28,140 bases of DNA from a virus. Location of the stretch: the IMG/VR virus record IMGVR_UViG_3300010392_000877, positions 1 through 28,140 of that record; one strand, written 5' to 3'. How positions within the stretch are numbered: position 1 is the first letter of the stretch; the number at the start of each line of letters is the position of its first letter. Shown piece by piece: positions 8,258-16,773 of the stretch. Below the pieces are notes generated by a model, which was not told where the DNA came from, made no database searches, and saw only the letters and a list, made by a program, of their open reading frames with translations. The position numbers and the translations under genes were made by a program.

Positions 8258-10906
8258 CTATAGGCCCGGAATATTGAGAACAGCAAGTCCGGAGTCGGTG
8301 GTATCGACAAAGGCTACACTACTCGGCGCTTCAACTGGCGCGGCGGGCGCTTGTTGCGAAACTTCCTTAGCCGGTTCTTTCTTGTCCAGTCTCTGTTCGG
8401 TGCGTTTGGTTGCAGCCATTATTTGCGCCTGTGAAGAGGGCGATACGTAATCTGAAGATGCAGATTGAATATTACTGCCTTGAACTGCTGATCCATAGCC
8501 GCCAATCGTGCGAGTAATCCCGCCAACTGACAGTGAGCTAAGTTGATCATACGAAACTTTGCCAGAAGTGATCTTCCTTGAAGCTGTTTCAATAGCACTT
8601 TGAATATTTGCTGCTTGAGCCGGAGTTATGTTACCTTTCTTCTGGGCAAGGCTAAGCTGCGACATAGCTTTCTGCCGGTAGCTTTGAGCGTATGCGCTTC
8701 GGTCTTTATCCGTACCCGTTTTAACTGTAGACGGTGAGGCTGGCGCAGGCCCGCCCATCGTTGCAGCCGCGTCACCGCCGTACATCTGTGTGAACGCCAA
8801 TGTATCGCCAGTCGTGAAGCCCTTCGACAATGTATCATAAACTTGCTGGTATGATTTTTCAGTGATGCCATCGGACATAAAGAAAATGCCCATATTCGAA
8901 CCAGCAACCGTCCCCGGTCTGCTTCCGCCGAAGTCCCGTGCTGCAGGTGCACCGGGCGTCTTCTGCCAATTGCGAAGGAATTTGGTTCCGTTGCTATCAC
9001 CAAAGAAGTGATAAATATACAATTCGTTTGGATACGGAGGACGGCCAAGAACTTTCTGAATCTTTGCAGCATTCTTATTAGCCAGAAGTCCGGCCATGAT
9101 ACCAGAACTTGTTGCGTTGGACCGTTCCGTAGTTGAATAAATAGTACGGCCCTTGGAATCCTTGCCGAGAATCTTCTCTTTCTTGATACCGTATTTGTAG
9201 CCAACTTCATCAACCATGGAGTTCCATGTGCTGCCGATGAACTGGTCAGCTCCGAAGGCTGAAGAAGTCTTTGCCGAAGCAGTAGCGTTGAAAGAACTTT
9301 CCTTTGCAGCAAGCGCCATAAGGAAACCAAAGTCGGCGCCTGTTACGCGCGCAGCTTCTAAACGTGAACCGGCTAAACTTGAAGCTCCTGAATATTTCTT
9401 TGCTCTGGCCAGCTCTGAAGCACCTGCAGTTTGACCACCGGCAAGCTGCATTGCACGAGGTAAGTAAGTCCCGCCAACCATAGAAGCGCCAGAAGCTGCA
9501 ACTTCAGGACGCGGAGAAATACCCATATTGAAACGCGCGCTAAGTTCGTTCTCTGCCATTGCCGCAGCTTGCGTATAAGACTGCGATTTATTCACGTACT
9601 TCTGATAGTCTCTTTGCTTGCCTTTGGCTAAAGCCCGTTCTGCTTTCTTGGCGTATTCGTCAGCTTTCTTCTGCGCGTAGCTTCTGGTCTGATACAGGTC
9701 TTTCATATCAGCACCGGCCATCATGGCTGTCTTCGCCGTAGCTGATGTTTTTTCATTCATCAGTTTGCGTGTAAAGCCCTGACCCTTACCAAAGGCAACC
9801 GGGGAGTTTTCGACGGCCCAGCTCCAAGCATTCGAGACAAAATCCGACATACCGCGTTTGAAGCTTGTCCATGTTTTTTCAATCCACGGGCCAACCGTTG
9901 TTTCTCCCCAAGCTTTGACAACACTGTAAGCAGGGATCGTAGCAGTAAGGTGTTCATCGACAACACCAGATACATTATTGAAAAATCCAGTGATGTTGTT
10001 CCAAGCACTAGCGGCAAAGTTCACGTTCATGCTAAACCAGCCCTTGATGAACTCAGAGCCGGGGAGCTTATTGAATAATTCCTTTGCAGAATTTCCGATA
10101 GAACCAAAGAAACCTTTGATGTTAGACCACGCATCGCCTAAGCCTCGAACCAATCCGAGAGCCATCTTCTTTGCACTACCGAATTTTTTCATAACCCACG
10201 CATTGATTTCCTTGTGGAAGTCCGCGTAGATCGAACCGACAAGCCCAACACCCGCACCAATCAGTGCACCAACTGCAGTACCGACAACCGGGACAACAGA
10301 GCCGATTGCTGCACCAGCAAGTGCGCCAGAGCCGATGTTACCGGCGTAACCGGCGGCACGGGAATTGAGACCACCTTCTAAGAAGCCTTTTCCTTTATTT
10401 TTCAAGATACCTTTGGTGGAGAAGTAAGCGCCGGTTCCGGCAATAGCCAAACCAGCCCCAACTAAACCGGCACGGCCAAGCATTCCCATGCGTCTGTTAC
10501 GCGCACTGACAAAGCGACCATCTTTGCCACGGTAACGCCTACCAACGCCGGGAATATCTTCAGGCATTGCACCACCGGCTGAATAAATACCACCGAGTTT
10601 CTTGATAGCCTGCTGAATTGAGTTGAGTGAGTTGAGTTGCTGTTGGTGTCGGCTAGCATCAACTTTGTTCTGTTGCCTGCGTCGTATCTCACCCAGCTGA
10701 TTTCTATTGCGGAACATATTGACAAGGCCGTTCAACGCACGAGCCGACTGTGCGTTGTTCTCTGAATTTTTCAAAGTAGCGGCCATGTTCGTGCGCTTGT
10801 CATTTGCAGCCCGCGCCTTAGCAAACATTTGCTGACGTTCTGCTTTGACTTGCTCACTTCTGGTCATGGAGCGAGCTGCGCCGAAAGTCGATGTTCCTTC
10901 TAGCAT
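8258..10906 (-). CDS. Tape measure protein with lytic transglycosylase (SLT) domain
   Basis: This 882-residue protein starts at ATG 10906, 7 nt after the stop of the small frameshift-type ORF. The N-terminal ~100 residues are basic and helical. Two hydrophobic Gly/Ala-rich segments lie at about 145-165 and 192-226, as in tape measures that insert into the host membrane. Residues about 515-660 form a transglycosylase domain: 'ALAAKESSFN' with probable catalytic Glu536, 'GADQFIGSTW' (552-561) and 'NELYIYHFFG' (627-636), matching the E-S-x-F, F-Q-F-x-x-S-T-W and (E/D)-L-Y-x-x-H-F-x-G motifs. It likely sets tail length and opens peptidoglycan during DNA entry. At about 1.5 angstrom per residue, the rule of thumb for tape measures, the tail would be around 130 nm. 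Confidence 0.88.
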   Translation of the reverse strand: MLEGTSTFGAARSMTRSEQVKAERQQMFAKARAANDKRTNMAATLKNSENNAQSARALNGLVNMFRNRNQLGEIRRRQQNKVDASRHQQQLNSLNSIQQAIKKLGGIYSAGGAMPEDIPGVGRRYRGKDGRFVSARNRRMGMLGRAGLVGAGLAIAGTGAYFSTKGILKNKGKGFLEGGLNSRAAGYAGNIGSGALAGAAIGSVVPVVGTAVGALIGAGVGLVGSIYADFHKEINAWVMKKFGSAKKMALGLVRGLGDAWSNIKGFFGSIGNSAKELFNKLPGSEFIKGWFSMNVNFAASAWNNITGFFNNVSGVVDEHLTATIPAYSVVKAWGETTVGPWIEKTWTSFKRGMSDFVSNAWSWAVENSPVAFGKGQGFTRKLMNEKTSATAKTAMMAGADMKDLYQTRSYAQKKADEYAKKAERALAKGKQRDYQKYVNKSQSYTQAAAMAENELSARFNMGISPRPEVAASGASMVGGTYLPRAMQLAGGQTAGASELARAKKYSGASSLAGSRLEAARVTGADFGFLMALAAKESSFNATASAKTSSAFGADQFIGSTWNSMVDEVGYKYGIKKEKILGKDSKGRTIYSTTERSNATSSGIMAGLLANKNAAKIQKVLGRPPYPNELYIYHFFGDSNGTKFLRNWQKTPGAPAARDFGGSRPGTVAGSNMGIFFMSDGITEKSYQQVYDTLSKGFTTGDTLAFTQMYGGDAAATMGGPAPASPSTVKTGTDKDRSAYAQSYRQKAMSQLSLAQKKGNITPAQAANIQSAIETASRKITSGKVSYDQLSSLSVGGITRTIGGYGSAVQGSNIQSASSDYVSPSSQAQIMAATKRTEQRLDKKEPAKEVSQQAPAAPVEAPSSVAFVDTTDSGLAVLNIPGL

Positions 10907-10912
10907 TGAATA

Positions 10913-11056
10913 TTACCTCGCTCTTTGCTGTTGTTCCAGCATCTTCTGTTCGTTCTCTGAACGTTTGACATGCAAGTTCCAGATTTGCAGAATGTCCAGC
11001 ATTCCCATATCGTTAGTTATGGTGAAGTTGCGGTCAGCCTGTAACTCAAACTGCAT
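10913..11056 (-). CDS. Short ORF between assembly protein and tape measure; probable frameshift extension
   Basis: After the stop codon of the 431-residue assembly protein (11070-11072), another frame is open down to TAA at 10913-10915. Read from ATG 11056 it gives a 47-residue protein, 'MQFELQADRNFTITNDMGML' onwards, ending in a Gln/Arg-rich helix. GAGG lies about 11 nt upstream, so independent initiation is possible. However, the frame opens exactly at the T6C run at 11087-11093, preceded by an in-frame TAA. Slippage by +1 or -2 there would fuse about 57 residues (RLFKIEELNR plus the 47) onto residue 426 of the upstream protein. Tail assembly chaperones just upstream of tape measures are known to be made in two forms by such slips. 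I consider frameshifting more likely than a separate gene. Confidence 0.6.
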   Translation of the reverse strand: MQFELQADRNFTITNDMGMLDILQIWNLHVKRSENEQKMLEQQQRAR

Positions 11057-11069
11057 TCGGTTCAGTTCC

Positions 11070-12365
11070 TCAATCTTGAATAGCCTGAAAAAAGCTTAGA
11101 GCATCGATGTTCACATCGACTTTTTCGATGCGAGGCACGACACTCTCTCCCTTTTCAAGTTTCTCCTGAATCTCCAAGGCTTCTTTGCGATAGTCTTGAA
11201 CCATTTCGAACAAGTCTTCATCAAAGCCAAACTTGAATAAAGCCGCCTCGCTACGATCTGCTGCGTTGGTCAGCTGGCGGATCGCACTTTCAGGATCAAA
11301 CTTGCTCGGGTCAACTTGAACTTCAACCGTTTCATTAACGCCATGTGCAAACTTGCGCTTGAACTCTTGCAAGTCTTCAAGAAGTTCGATACTGTCATCC
11401 ATTAATTTTTCAACCCGAGCCATACGCTCACCAACCGTCTCGCCTTCGAGCGGGCGGAAGAATTGAGACTGTTCGTAAGACCAAGCATCAATCTCCGGGT
11501 TTTCAGTTGCATCGAACTTTGTAATCGCGAGAATGTCGTATACACGCGGGAAGTCAAATCCCTTCTCTTGATATTTTTTCAATTCAGCACGGTTCTCATC
11601 GCTCAGTGTAACTCGAATCTCATTGAGCTTACTGAGGTTGACTACCATTGATTCTGTTGTGCCGTAGCGTGAAACCCATTTGACTTGCATAGGCGATTTC
11701 GGAAGGCTTACCGAACGCAGCCAATACAGAAGATATGTCAGATCGCCTTGAGTTAATTTTTGAATATCAAAGTCGATTGTTGACGAGATTGCATCCATGA
11801 GAATGAACGGGTTCTTGACTGTCAGCAGCGCATGTAATTTTTTCATGTGCTGGAAACCAAGTTTGCGGCCTCGCACGCCATCTGTGTCATACAGAATGCA
11901 TTGGCTAGGAAGATCAAGTGGCGTGAATATATCAGTTACTTGAACTTCGGACATTCGTGCCGGGACAATAACTGAACCATCGTACTCGGCTTTGAGTTTC
12001 TCCCAATCACGATTATCTTCCGGCTCGCCGCCGTCAGATTGAACCTGACGGACAACCTTGCGCGGTGTCATGTCGTCATTCGAAATTGGCGTTTCTTTAT
12101 TTTCAGTCTTGCCTTCCACAATGTGTTGCGGTGCAGTCTTTGGCTTGGCTTCGATATTCACAACAAACGTGTTAAGTCCGAACAGGTCATTTGCCTTTTT
12201 GAAATCATCGAATGCGGCTTTCGCACCTTCGTTTGTGATTTGACCGCCTTGAACGCACTTTGTCAGGCGTTCCTTTAAATTTTCAAACGTGAACTTGGGG
12301 GTTTCGCCATCAGCAGGCGTAAACTCATCCGCCGTTTTTTGCGGGGTTATTGGTGTAACGTCCAT
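11070..12365 (-). CDS. Tail assembly chaperone / baseplate hub assembly protein, gp26-like
   Basis: This 431-residue protein starts at ATG 12365 with GGAG 7 nt upstream. Residues 1-130 are charged and low-complexity. The core 'LDLPSQCILYD', 'LMDAISSTIDFDIQKLTQGD' and 'LTYLLYWLRSVSL' resembles the T4 gp26-type group, where an LT-x-x-D segment precedes a 'LLYWLR' helix; these proteins act as hub or tail assembly factors. The C-terminal third is helical ('RMARVEKLMDDSIELLEDLQ'). Its last codons contain the slip site described separately, so a longer isoform of about 483 residues is likely. Position between tube and tape measure genes fits the G/GT chaperone slot of long-tailed phages. The T4 gp26 link is by pattern only. 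Confidence 0.68.
   Translation of the reverse strand: MDVTPITPQKTADEFTPADGETPKFTFENLKERLTKCVQGGQITNEGAKAAFDDFKKANDLFGLNTFVVNIEAKPKTAPQHIVEGKTENKETPISNDDMTPRKVVRQVQSDGGEPEDNRDWEKLKAEYDGSVIVPARMSEVQVTDIFTPLDLPSQCILYDTDGVRGRKLGFQHMKKLHALLTVKNPFILMDAISSTIDFDIQKLTQGDLTYLLYWLRSVSLPKSPMQVKWVSRYGTTESMVVNLSKLNEIRVTLSDENRAELKKYQEKGFDFPRVYDILAITKFDATENPEIDAWSYEQSQFFRPLEGETVGERMARVEKLMDDSIELLEDLQEFKRKFAHGVNETVEVQVDPSKFDPESAIRQLTNAADRSEAALFKFGFDEDLFEMVQDYRKEALEIQEKLEKGESVVPRIEKVDVNIDALSFFQAIQD
11087..11094 (-). promoter_or_regulatory. Candidate programmed frameshift site (C-T6-C)
   Basis: On the coding strand the zero frame reads AGC TTT TTT CAG near the 3' end of the 431-residue assembly gene. A run of six T flanked by C lets tRNA-Phe re-pair after +1 (TTT to TTC) or -2 movement. 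The resulting frame is open for 57 further codons, whereas the -1 frame stops after eight. The site lies six codons before the zero-frame stop and immediately upstream of the tape measure gene, the usual place for tail-chaperone frameshifts. Confidence 0.5.
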
Positions 12366-12379
12366 CTATCCACTCCTGA

Positions 12380-13120
12380 TCAGAATACACTGTTCACTTC
12401 TCGGAACAGTTTCTGGTATTTATTCAAGTCGCTAAGAAGACCACCAGAGCCTTCATCAGTTGATTTACCGAGTGCAGTGAACTCAATCGTACTTGAATCG
12501 ACTGAAAATTGCACAGAGGTCTTCACCCGATCCGCGCCTTCATACGAATACTGGTGTTCGGTTACCTCTGACGGCCAGCAACCGTGCAGGGTTCCCTTCA
12601 TTACCGGAGTGGAAGAATCCGTATGTGAAAAAAGATTGAGAGTGAGGGGATACTTGTATTCACTCGCCGCAGCGTAGTTCCCAAACTCGTCAAGGATAAG
12701 CTTCTTCCAAGCGTAGATGTAATGAAGCGCTGAATAATTAACGTCTTCGTACAGCTCTACGTTGGTTCCTGAAATGTCATTGAAGTCAGGAAAGTAAGTC
12801 ATTGAACCGCCGCCGAAGCGACCTTGCGACGGAATGTGAGGGTGAGTGAGTGTGAATGATTCAGCAACCACCCAACTTTGAGCCATACGCTCAGAGATAC
12901 CTGAAATTTCAGGGAACTCGACAAGGTAACGCCAAGACGGGGCAGGATCATTCAAAGCTTCGCCGTAATCACGATCAAGCAAACTGCCTGATGGAGTACG
13001 CGAACCTGATCTGAAAATATCAGTCAATCCATTCTTGCCGGACTGACCTATGCTTTTAGATACAGAGCTAAGTTGACTGCTCGAAGAAAGGAACGAGGTC
13101 CCCAAGTTCCCAATAGCCAT
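12380..13120 (-). CDS. Third tube-fold protein (tube initiator/baseplate tube-like)
   Basis: This 246-residue protein starts at ATG 13120 with GAGG 7 nt upstream. After a Ser-rich leader (1-50), residues 60-240 show a tube-protein-like pattern: 'PSWRYLVEFP', 'WVVAESFTLTHPHIPSQGRF', 'SMTYFPDF', 'YIYAWKKLILDEFGNY', 'YPLTLNLFSHTDS', 'LHGCWPSEV' and a closing 'TSVQFSVDSSTIEF'. The order strand, loop, long helix, strand, 'G-C-W-P' turn, strand matches T4 gp19/gp54/gp48-like folds. Together with the two upstream genes it makes three tube-like paralogues in a row, suggesting that this one caps or initiates the tube at the baseplate. Confidence 0.68.
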   Translation of the reverse strand: MAIGNLGTSFLSSSSQLSSVSKSIGQSGKNGLTDIFRSGSRTPSGSLLDRDYGEALNDPAPSWRYLVEFPEISGISERMAQSWVVAESFTLTHPHIPSQGRFGGGSMTYFPDFNDISGTNVELYEDVNYSALHYIYAWKKLILDEFGNYAAASEYKYPLTLNLFSHTDSSTPVMKGTLHGCWPSEVTEHQYSYEGADRVKTSVQFSVDSSTIEFTALGKSTDEGSGGLLSDLNKYQKLFREVNSVF

Positions 13121-13135
13121 GGCTATGCCTCAATT

Positions 13136-13795
13136 TTAAAAGAACCGGTTTAAACGGCCAACGGTCTCGGCGGAAATTCCCGAGAGAGCATTGATTCCCG
13201 TGTACTGCGTAATCAGACGGCCAATCTTACCGGTTGCATCTGCTTGCGTGTACTCGAAATAATCATACTCGAAAGTTGTTGAGAGGCTGACAACATCATT
13301 GCCATCCCCTGAAAATTGAATATCTCCGAAGTCGGAGAGCCATGCGTTGCGGAACACAAACTGTCCGCCTGTTTCGCCAGTCACCGAAAGTGGTGTAACG
13401 AAAATATCTGTTGTCGTTCGGGCACTTGTTCCGCGATGGGGTGCACCAGCATCGCCCGAAGACGTTTTTGATTGGTACTCAAACCAACCGTTGAACGTTT
13501 GATAGATTGGCAATAGTGCGCCTTCTACAAACGTCATTGTTATCGGTTGGCTTTCTTCCCTCGGTCCTCTGAATTTATAAGAGTGCCCAAACAGCTTGTA
13601 GCTCATGACAGTTAAAGCTTTGTTCGGAATATTCACTCCCTGACACAAATTGGTCAGGGAGCGAGCACTCAAAATCCCAAGAGCTTCTTCGACAATGCTA
13701 CGGATTTGTGCAGGCAAATCCATCTGCATAAGGAAATCGCCAGAGCTTAGCGGATCGCCTTCAGAGATAACATCGTCAAGAGTTACCCGTCCCAT
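13136..13795 (-). CDS. Second tail tube-like protein
   Basis: This 219-residue protein starts at ATG 13795, only 6 nt after the upstream stop. A GGAG is not evident, so translation probably depends on coupling. It opens with 'MGRVTLDDV', very similar to the 'MSHVTLDEV' of the tube gene before it, and carries the same downstream elements: 'YKFRGPREESQPITMTFVEG', a helix 'IYQTFNGWFEYQ', then 'DIFVTPLSV' and 'WLSDFGDIQF' before 'STTFEYDYFEY'. It is about 45 residues longer, mostly in an N-terminal insertion. A special tube ring (tube initiator or terminator) or a minor tube protein is likely. Confidence 0.72.
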   Translation of the reverse strand: MGRVTLDDVISEGDPLSSGDFLMQMDLPAQIRSIVEEALGILSARSLTNLCQGVNIPNKALTVMSYKLFGHSYKFRGPREESQPITMTFVEGALLPIYQTFNGWFEYQSKTSSGDAGAPHRGTSARTTTDIFVTPLSVTGETGGQFVFRNAWLSDFGDIQFSGDGNDVVSLSTTFEYDYFEYTQADATGKIGRLITQYTGINALSGISAETVGRLNRFF

Positions 13796-13801
13796 GAATA
13801 A

Positions 13802-14326
13802 TTACTGGAACGGGTGCAACTTGGAGCGGTAGTAGTCATAAGAGAACGAGGCTTGAACAAGCATCGCCTGAGAAGACTGACCATCAAGCTGAATTTCTGG
13901 AACATCGGTAGGGAACACGCCGTATACGCTAAGTACGTCAACCGTCTTGCCAGTAATATCCATGACTTGCACTTCAATCGTTTTGGCGTAATCCGATTTG
14001 TAACCTTGTGCAGAGCCTGACAGCGTACCTTTTGCGAATTCGGCCCAAGTACGAAGGCGGCGTTGAATGTCCATTGCTGAATTTTCAACAAAGCCAATAC
14101 TCATTGTACCTGAGAAAGTACGCTTACCAACATAACGAACAGTGTGGCTATGCAGGCCGACTTCCATCTGTTCAATTGTGAAGCCGGGAATAACCGCAGT
14201 TTGGCAATTGATTGTCATAGGGCGGCTATCGCCTGCGCCCGGAATGTCACCGAACAACACTTTGAAGTGTTCGGAGTCCATTGCATCCGGTTGCTGGTTT
14301 ACTTCATCCAAAGTAACGTGGGACAT
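13802..14326 (-). CDS. Major tail tube protein, gp19-like
   Basis: This 174-residue protein starts at ATG 14326 with AGGAG 9 nt upstream. It lies directly downstream of the sheath gene, the near-universal sheath-tube order in contractile tails. Features are the tube-typical loop 'HTVRYVGKRTFSGTMSIGFV' (about 61-80), a helix 'AMDIQRRLRTWAEFAKG' and closing strands 'VYGVFPTDVPEIQLD' and 'MLVQASFSYDYYRS'. Length fits the 140-200 residue tube family. These subunits stack as hexamers inside the sheath and form the DNA channel. Confidence 0.88.
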   Translation of the reverse strand: MSHVTLDEVNQQPDAMDSEHFKVLFGDIPGAGDSRPMTINCQTAVIPGFTIEQMEVGLHSHTVRYVGKRTFSGTMSIGFVENSAMDIQRRLRTWAEFAKGTLSGSAQGYKSDYAKTIEVQVMDITGKTVDVLSVYGVFPTDVPEIQLDGQSSQAMLVQASFSYDYYRSKLHPFQ

Positions 14327-14346
14327 TATTTCAAACTCCTGAAGGA

Positions 14347-16707
14347 TTAAGCAGCGGTGGCGTTAGCTTGCAGCTCTTGGAACGTGATCTGTCGATCAGT
14401 AATCGTCGTAACCAGCTTGATTTTTTCAGCCGGGGTAACGAAGTACAGAATAACATCAACGTTCAACTGACCAGCAGCTTCGTGATATTCCTTGTTGTTG
14501 AGACCATCCACAACAACTTCGAAATATTTCAAAACACCGGCACGGCGGTAAGATTCAAGCAAGTTTGAAATGCTTTGCTTGATGCGGAAGCGTGTCGTAT
14601 CGTCGTTTGCCTTAAACACTGAAAAATCAAGACTAGCAACAATCGCTCGTTCGATCTGGTTAAGGTCTAGGCGAACCGGCACAAACGAAAGCGGGCTTTG
14701 CTTCCGTTGCATAGTGCGGGCACCCCAGATAACGATACCGCTACCACGTTTTTGAATAATTGGATTGACGTTAGAGGCTTGAAGTTGGCCAATATCCCCG
14801 TGATTGTAATCTTCTCGAACTTTCGTAGCGCGAGAAATGGAACCGTTGTCGATACCTGCCGGGGCACCAACGTTGCGGATTTGTGCCTGACGCTCAGCGA
14901 TGCGAGCACAAACATCACCGGAAGGCGGAAGGTAGCGACCACCCGGCGAATATTGAGAGACTGCGAAGATGTCAGGTGAGTACAGTGCAACCTGCGAACT
15001 ATTCAGCGACAAGGTGAAGTCTGAATATTCTTTGGCAGCGTCAACAGTCTGATGAGTACGTGGCATGTCTAGAACACCAAAACAGTCACGGCGTGCTACA
15101 CAAACTTCGTTGATCTTTTTCTGAACAGAGGCGCTTGTGTAACCAGCGTTCATGAAAAGAGTGATCGGGTATTTTTCACGATCTTTGAACTTATCCATTG
15201 CGGCCATGATGATCGAGTCGGTAACTGCACTACCTGCAGCACCGTTTTCAAGCCATTGAATGTCACTATGCACGTTCAACAGAGTTTGTGCGGCGTCGTA
15301 CCATGTTCCCGGCATACGCGGCTTATGCGAGCCGTCGGTCGCGGCATACAATGTATATTCAGGCTGGCGAACTCGAATGTATTGCGACCGGCCACCGCTT
15401 TCATTCACGGTATATGAAATATTCGTTTGCTCACCGAAGTCATTGACGTTCTCGTTCAGCGTAACGCGGAAAGTTTCAACCGGCGTATTCGGATCGTCTT
15501 TCAGGTACACTTCGAGAGTGAACAGGCCAGACCAATCATCCGGCTCAACAACCGTTTCAACAGTTGCGGTCGGAGGCGTGCCGGTTCCGCCGGTCGTAGC
15601 AGTGAGCGCAAAGTCATCACCATAATCACGATGTCTGAAATAAATCGTGTAGGTAACGTTGGTTCCGCTTTCGGGAGTTGCGCCAAGGGCCGTCTTCCAA
15701 TCCTGCTCACCAATCTTGGTTGAAATATTATAATCATCCAAAGCAGTATCAAGTGCGGTCTTGATTGCATCCATAGTGGTCGCATGATCTGTATCAAACG
15801 AAACAGGCCCAACACTGATGCCGTCAACAGAGAACGAAATTGTCTGACCAGTGACAAACGCTTTGCTCAGTTCAATCTTCTTTGTCGTTTGACGACCGTA
15901 GTCCATGTTGCGCACGCGGTAGCCAAGGCGGTTTGCCCAGATACCCGGCGAGATAGCATAGACTTCAAACAGAACCGGCTTCAATGAAATTTTACCAGTG
16001 CCGCCAGTACCAAATGAGAAAGCAGACAATGCAGGCAGATATTCACCTTGTGCAGAAAGAATACGAATGTACTTCGTTCCGTCATAATCTGCATCAATCA
16101 ACTCTACTGAAATATCAGAGTCGATTGTTTGAAGATCAGTCTCAAGGTCGGCTACAAAAGCTGCAAGCGTAGTTGCGTGGTCAGAGTCAAAAGCAGTTGT
16201 GGTAACAACATCTGCTGCACCGTTACCCGGAGAAGCGGTGATTGTTGCGCTTCCCGCTGTCATTGTACCGCCAACTTCTAACAACGCCATATCACGACCA
16301 GCGGCTTCATAACCGACGGTCGAGTCTGTGTCGCTGGTTGAAATAACAGCTTTCGGGAAGAAGCTTTCTTCGCCAGTTTTCGAAAAGCCTTTGTTATAGT
16401 CCGAAGTCGAATGCAGAATTGACATTGCGTACTTCGAGCCATTGTCAGCTCGCAGAGCATAAACAGAGGCGCCAGTTCCCAAAAATTCAAGGATACATTC
16501 ATGAGCGTTCGAAACAGCCGGGTTAGGGCTGCCAAATGCCTTCTTGAATTTTTCAGGATCGCCATTGATAAGAACCGGCTCGTTCACCGGACCTTGTTCT
16601 GACTCGAAAACAACAGCAGCAACCGTCGGTGCGGCTGCAGCGATAGCTTGGGCTTGATCCACTGTGTAAGCGTATACACCGGGGGCAAGATCATTAATGA
16701 GGTCCAT
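14347..16707 (-). CDS. Tail sheath protein
   Basis: I chose ATG 16707 (786 residues, MDLINDLAPGVY) because GGAG lies 5 nt upstream; a TTG 13 codons earlier has no SD. Sheath hallmarks are the N-terminal 'LAPGVYAYTVDQ', 'GDPEKFKKAFG', and at the C-terminus 'GIVIWGARTM', 'FVPVRLDLNQIERAI', 'LDFSVFKANDDTTRFRIKQS', 'LESYRRAGVLKYFEVVVDG' and a final beta strand 'VDVILYFVTPAEKIKLVTTI'. The C-terminal domain is the conserved handshake region that links sheath subunits. The large middle (about 130-430) holds two similar beta modules, each with an 'FD(S)DHATT' motif (residues about 185-190 and 320-325), and is probably a surface insertion with an internal duplication. The protein is longer than T4 gp18 (659). 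Confidence 0.92.
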   Translation of the reverse strand: MDLINDLAPGVYAYTVDQAQAIAAAAPTVAAVVFESEQGPVNEPVLINGDPEKFKKAFGSPNPAVSNAHECILEFLGTGASVYALRADNGSKYAMSILHSTSDYNKGFSKTGEESFFPKAVISTSDTDSTVGYEAAGRDMALLEVGGTMTAGSATITASPGNGAADVVTTTAFDSDHATTLAAFVADLETDLQTIDSDISVELIDADYDGTKYIRILSAQGEYLPALSAFSFGTGGTGKISLKPVLFEVYAISPGIWANRLGYRVRNMDYGRQTTKKIELSKAFVTGQTISFSVDGISVGPVSFDTDHATTMDAIKTALDTALDDYNISTKIGEQDWKTALGATPESGTNVTYTIYFRHRDYGDDFALTATTGGTGTPPTATVETVVEPDDWSGLFTLEVYLKDDPNTPVETFRVTLNENVNDFGEQTNISYTVNESGGRSQYIRVRQPEYTLYAATDGSHKPRMPGTWYDAAQTLLNVHSDIQWLENGAAGSAVTDSIIMAAMDKFKDREKYPITLFMNAGYTSASVQKKINEVCVARRDCFGVLDMPRTHQTVDAAKEYSDFTLSLNSSQVALYSPDIFAVSQYSPGGRYLPPSGDVCARIAERQAQIRNVGAPAGIDNGSISRATKVREDYNHGDIGQLQASNVNPIIQKRGSGIVIWGARTMQRKQSPLSFVPVRLDLNQIERAIVASLDFSVFKANDDTTRFRIKQSISNLLESYRRAGVLKYFEVVVDGLNNKEYHEAAGQLNVDVILYFVTPAEKIKLVTTITDRQITFQELQANATAA

Positions 16708-16773
16708 GTCGGCTCCTATTGTGTCAGCATGAATATTTACATGCAACGAATTTGGTCAGTCACCATTAGTTGC

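Noticed and set aside
14347-16746. Longer sheath start at TTG 16746
   Set aside because: No SD precedes it, while ATG 16707 has GGAG at 5 nt and gives the usual sheath N-terminus.
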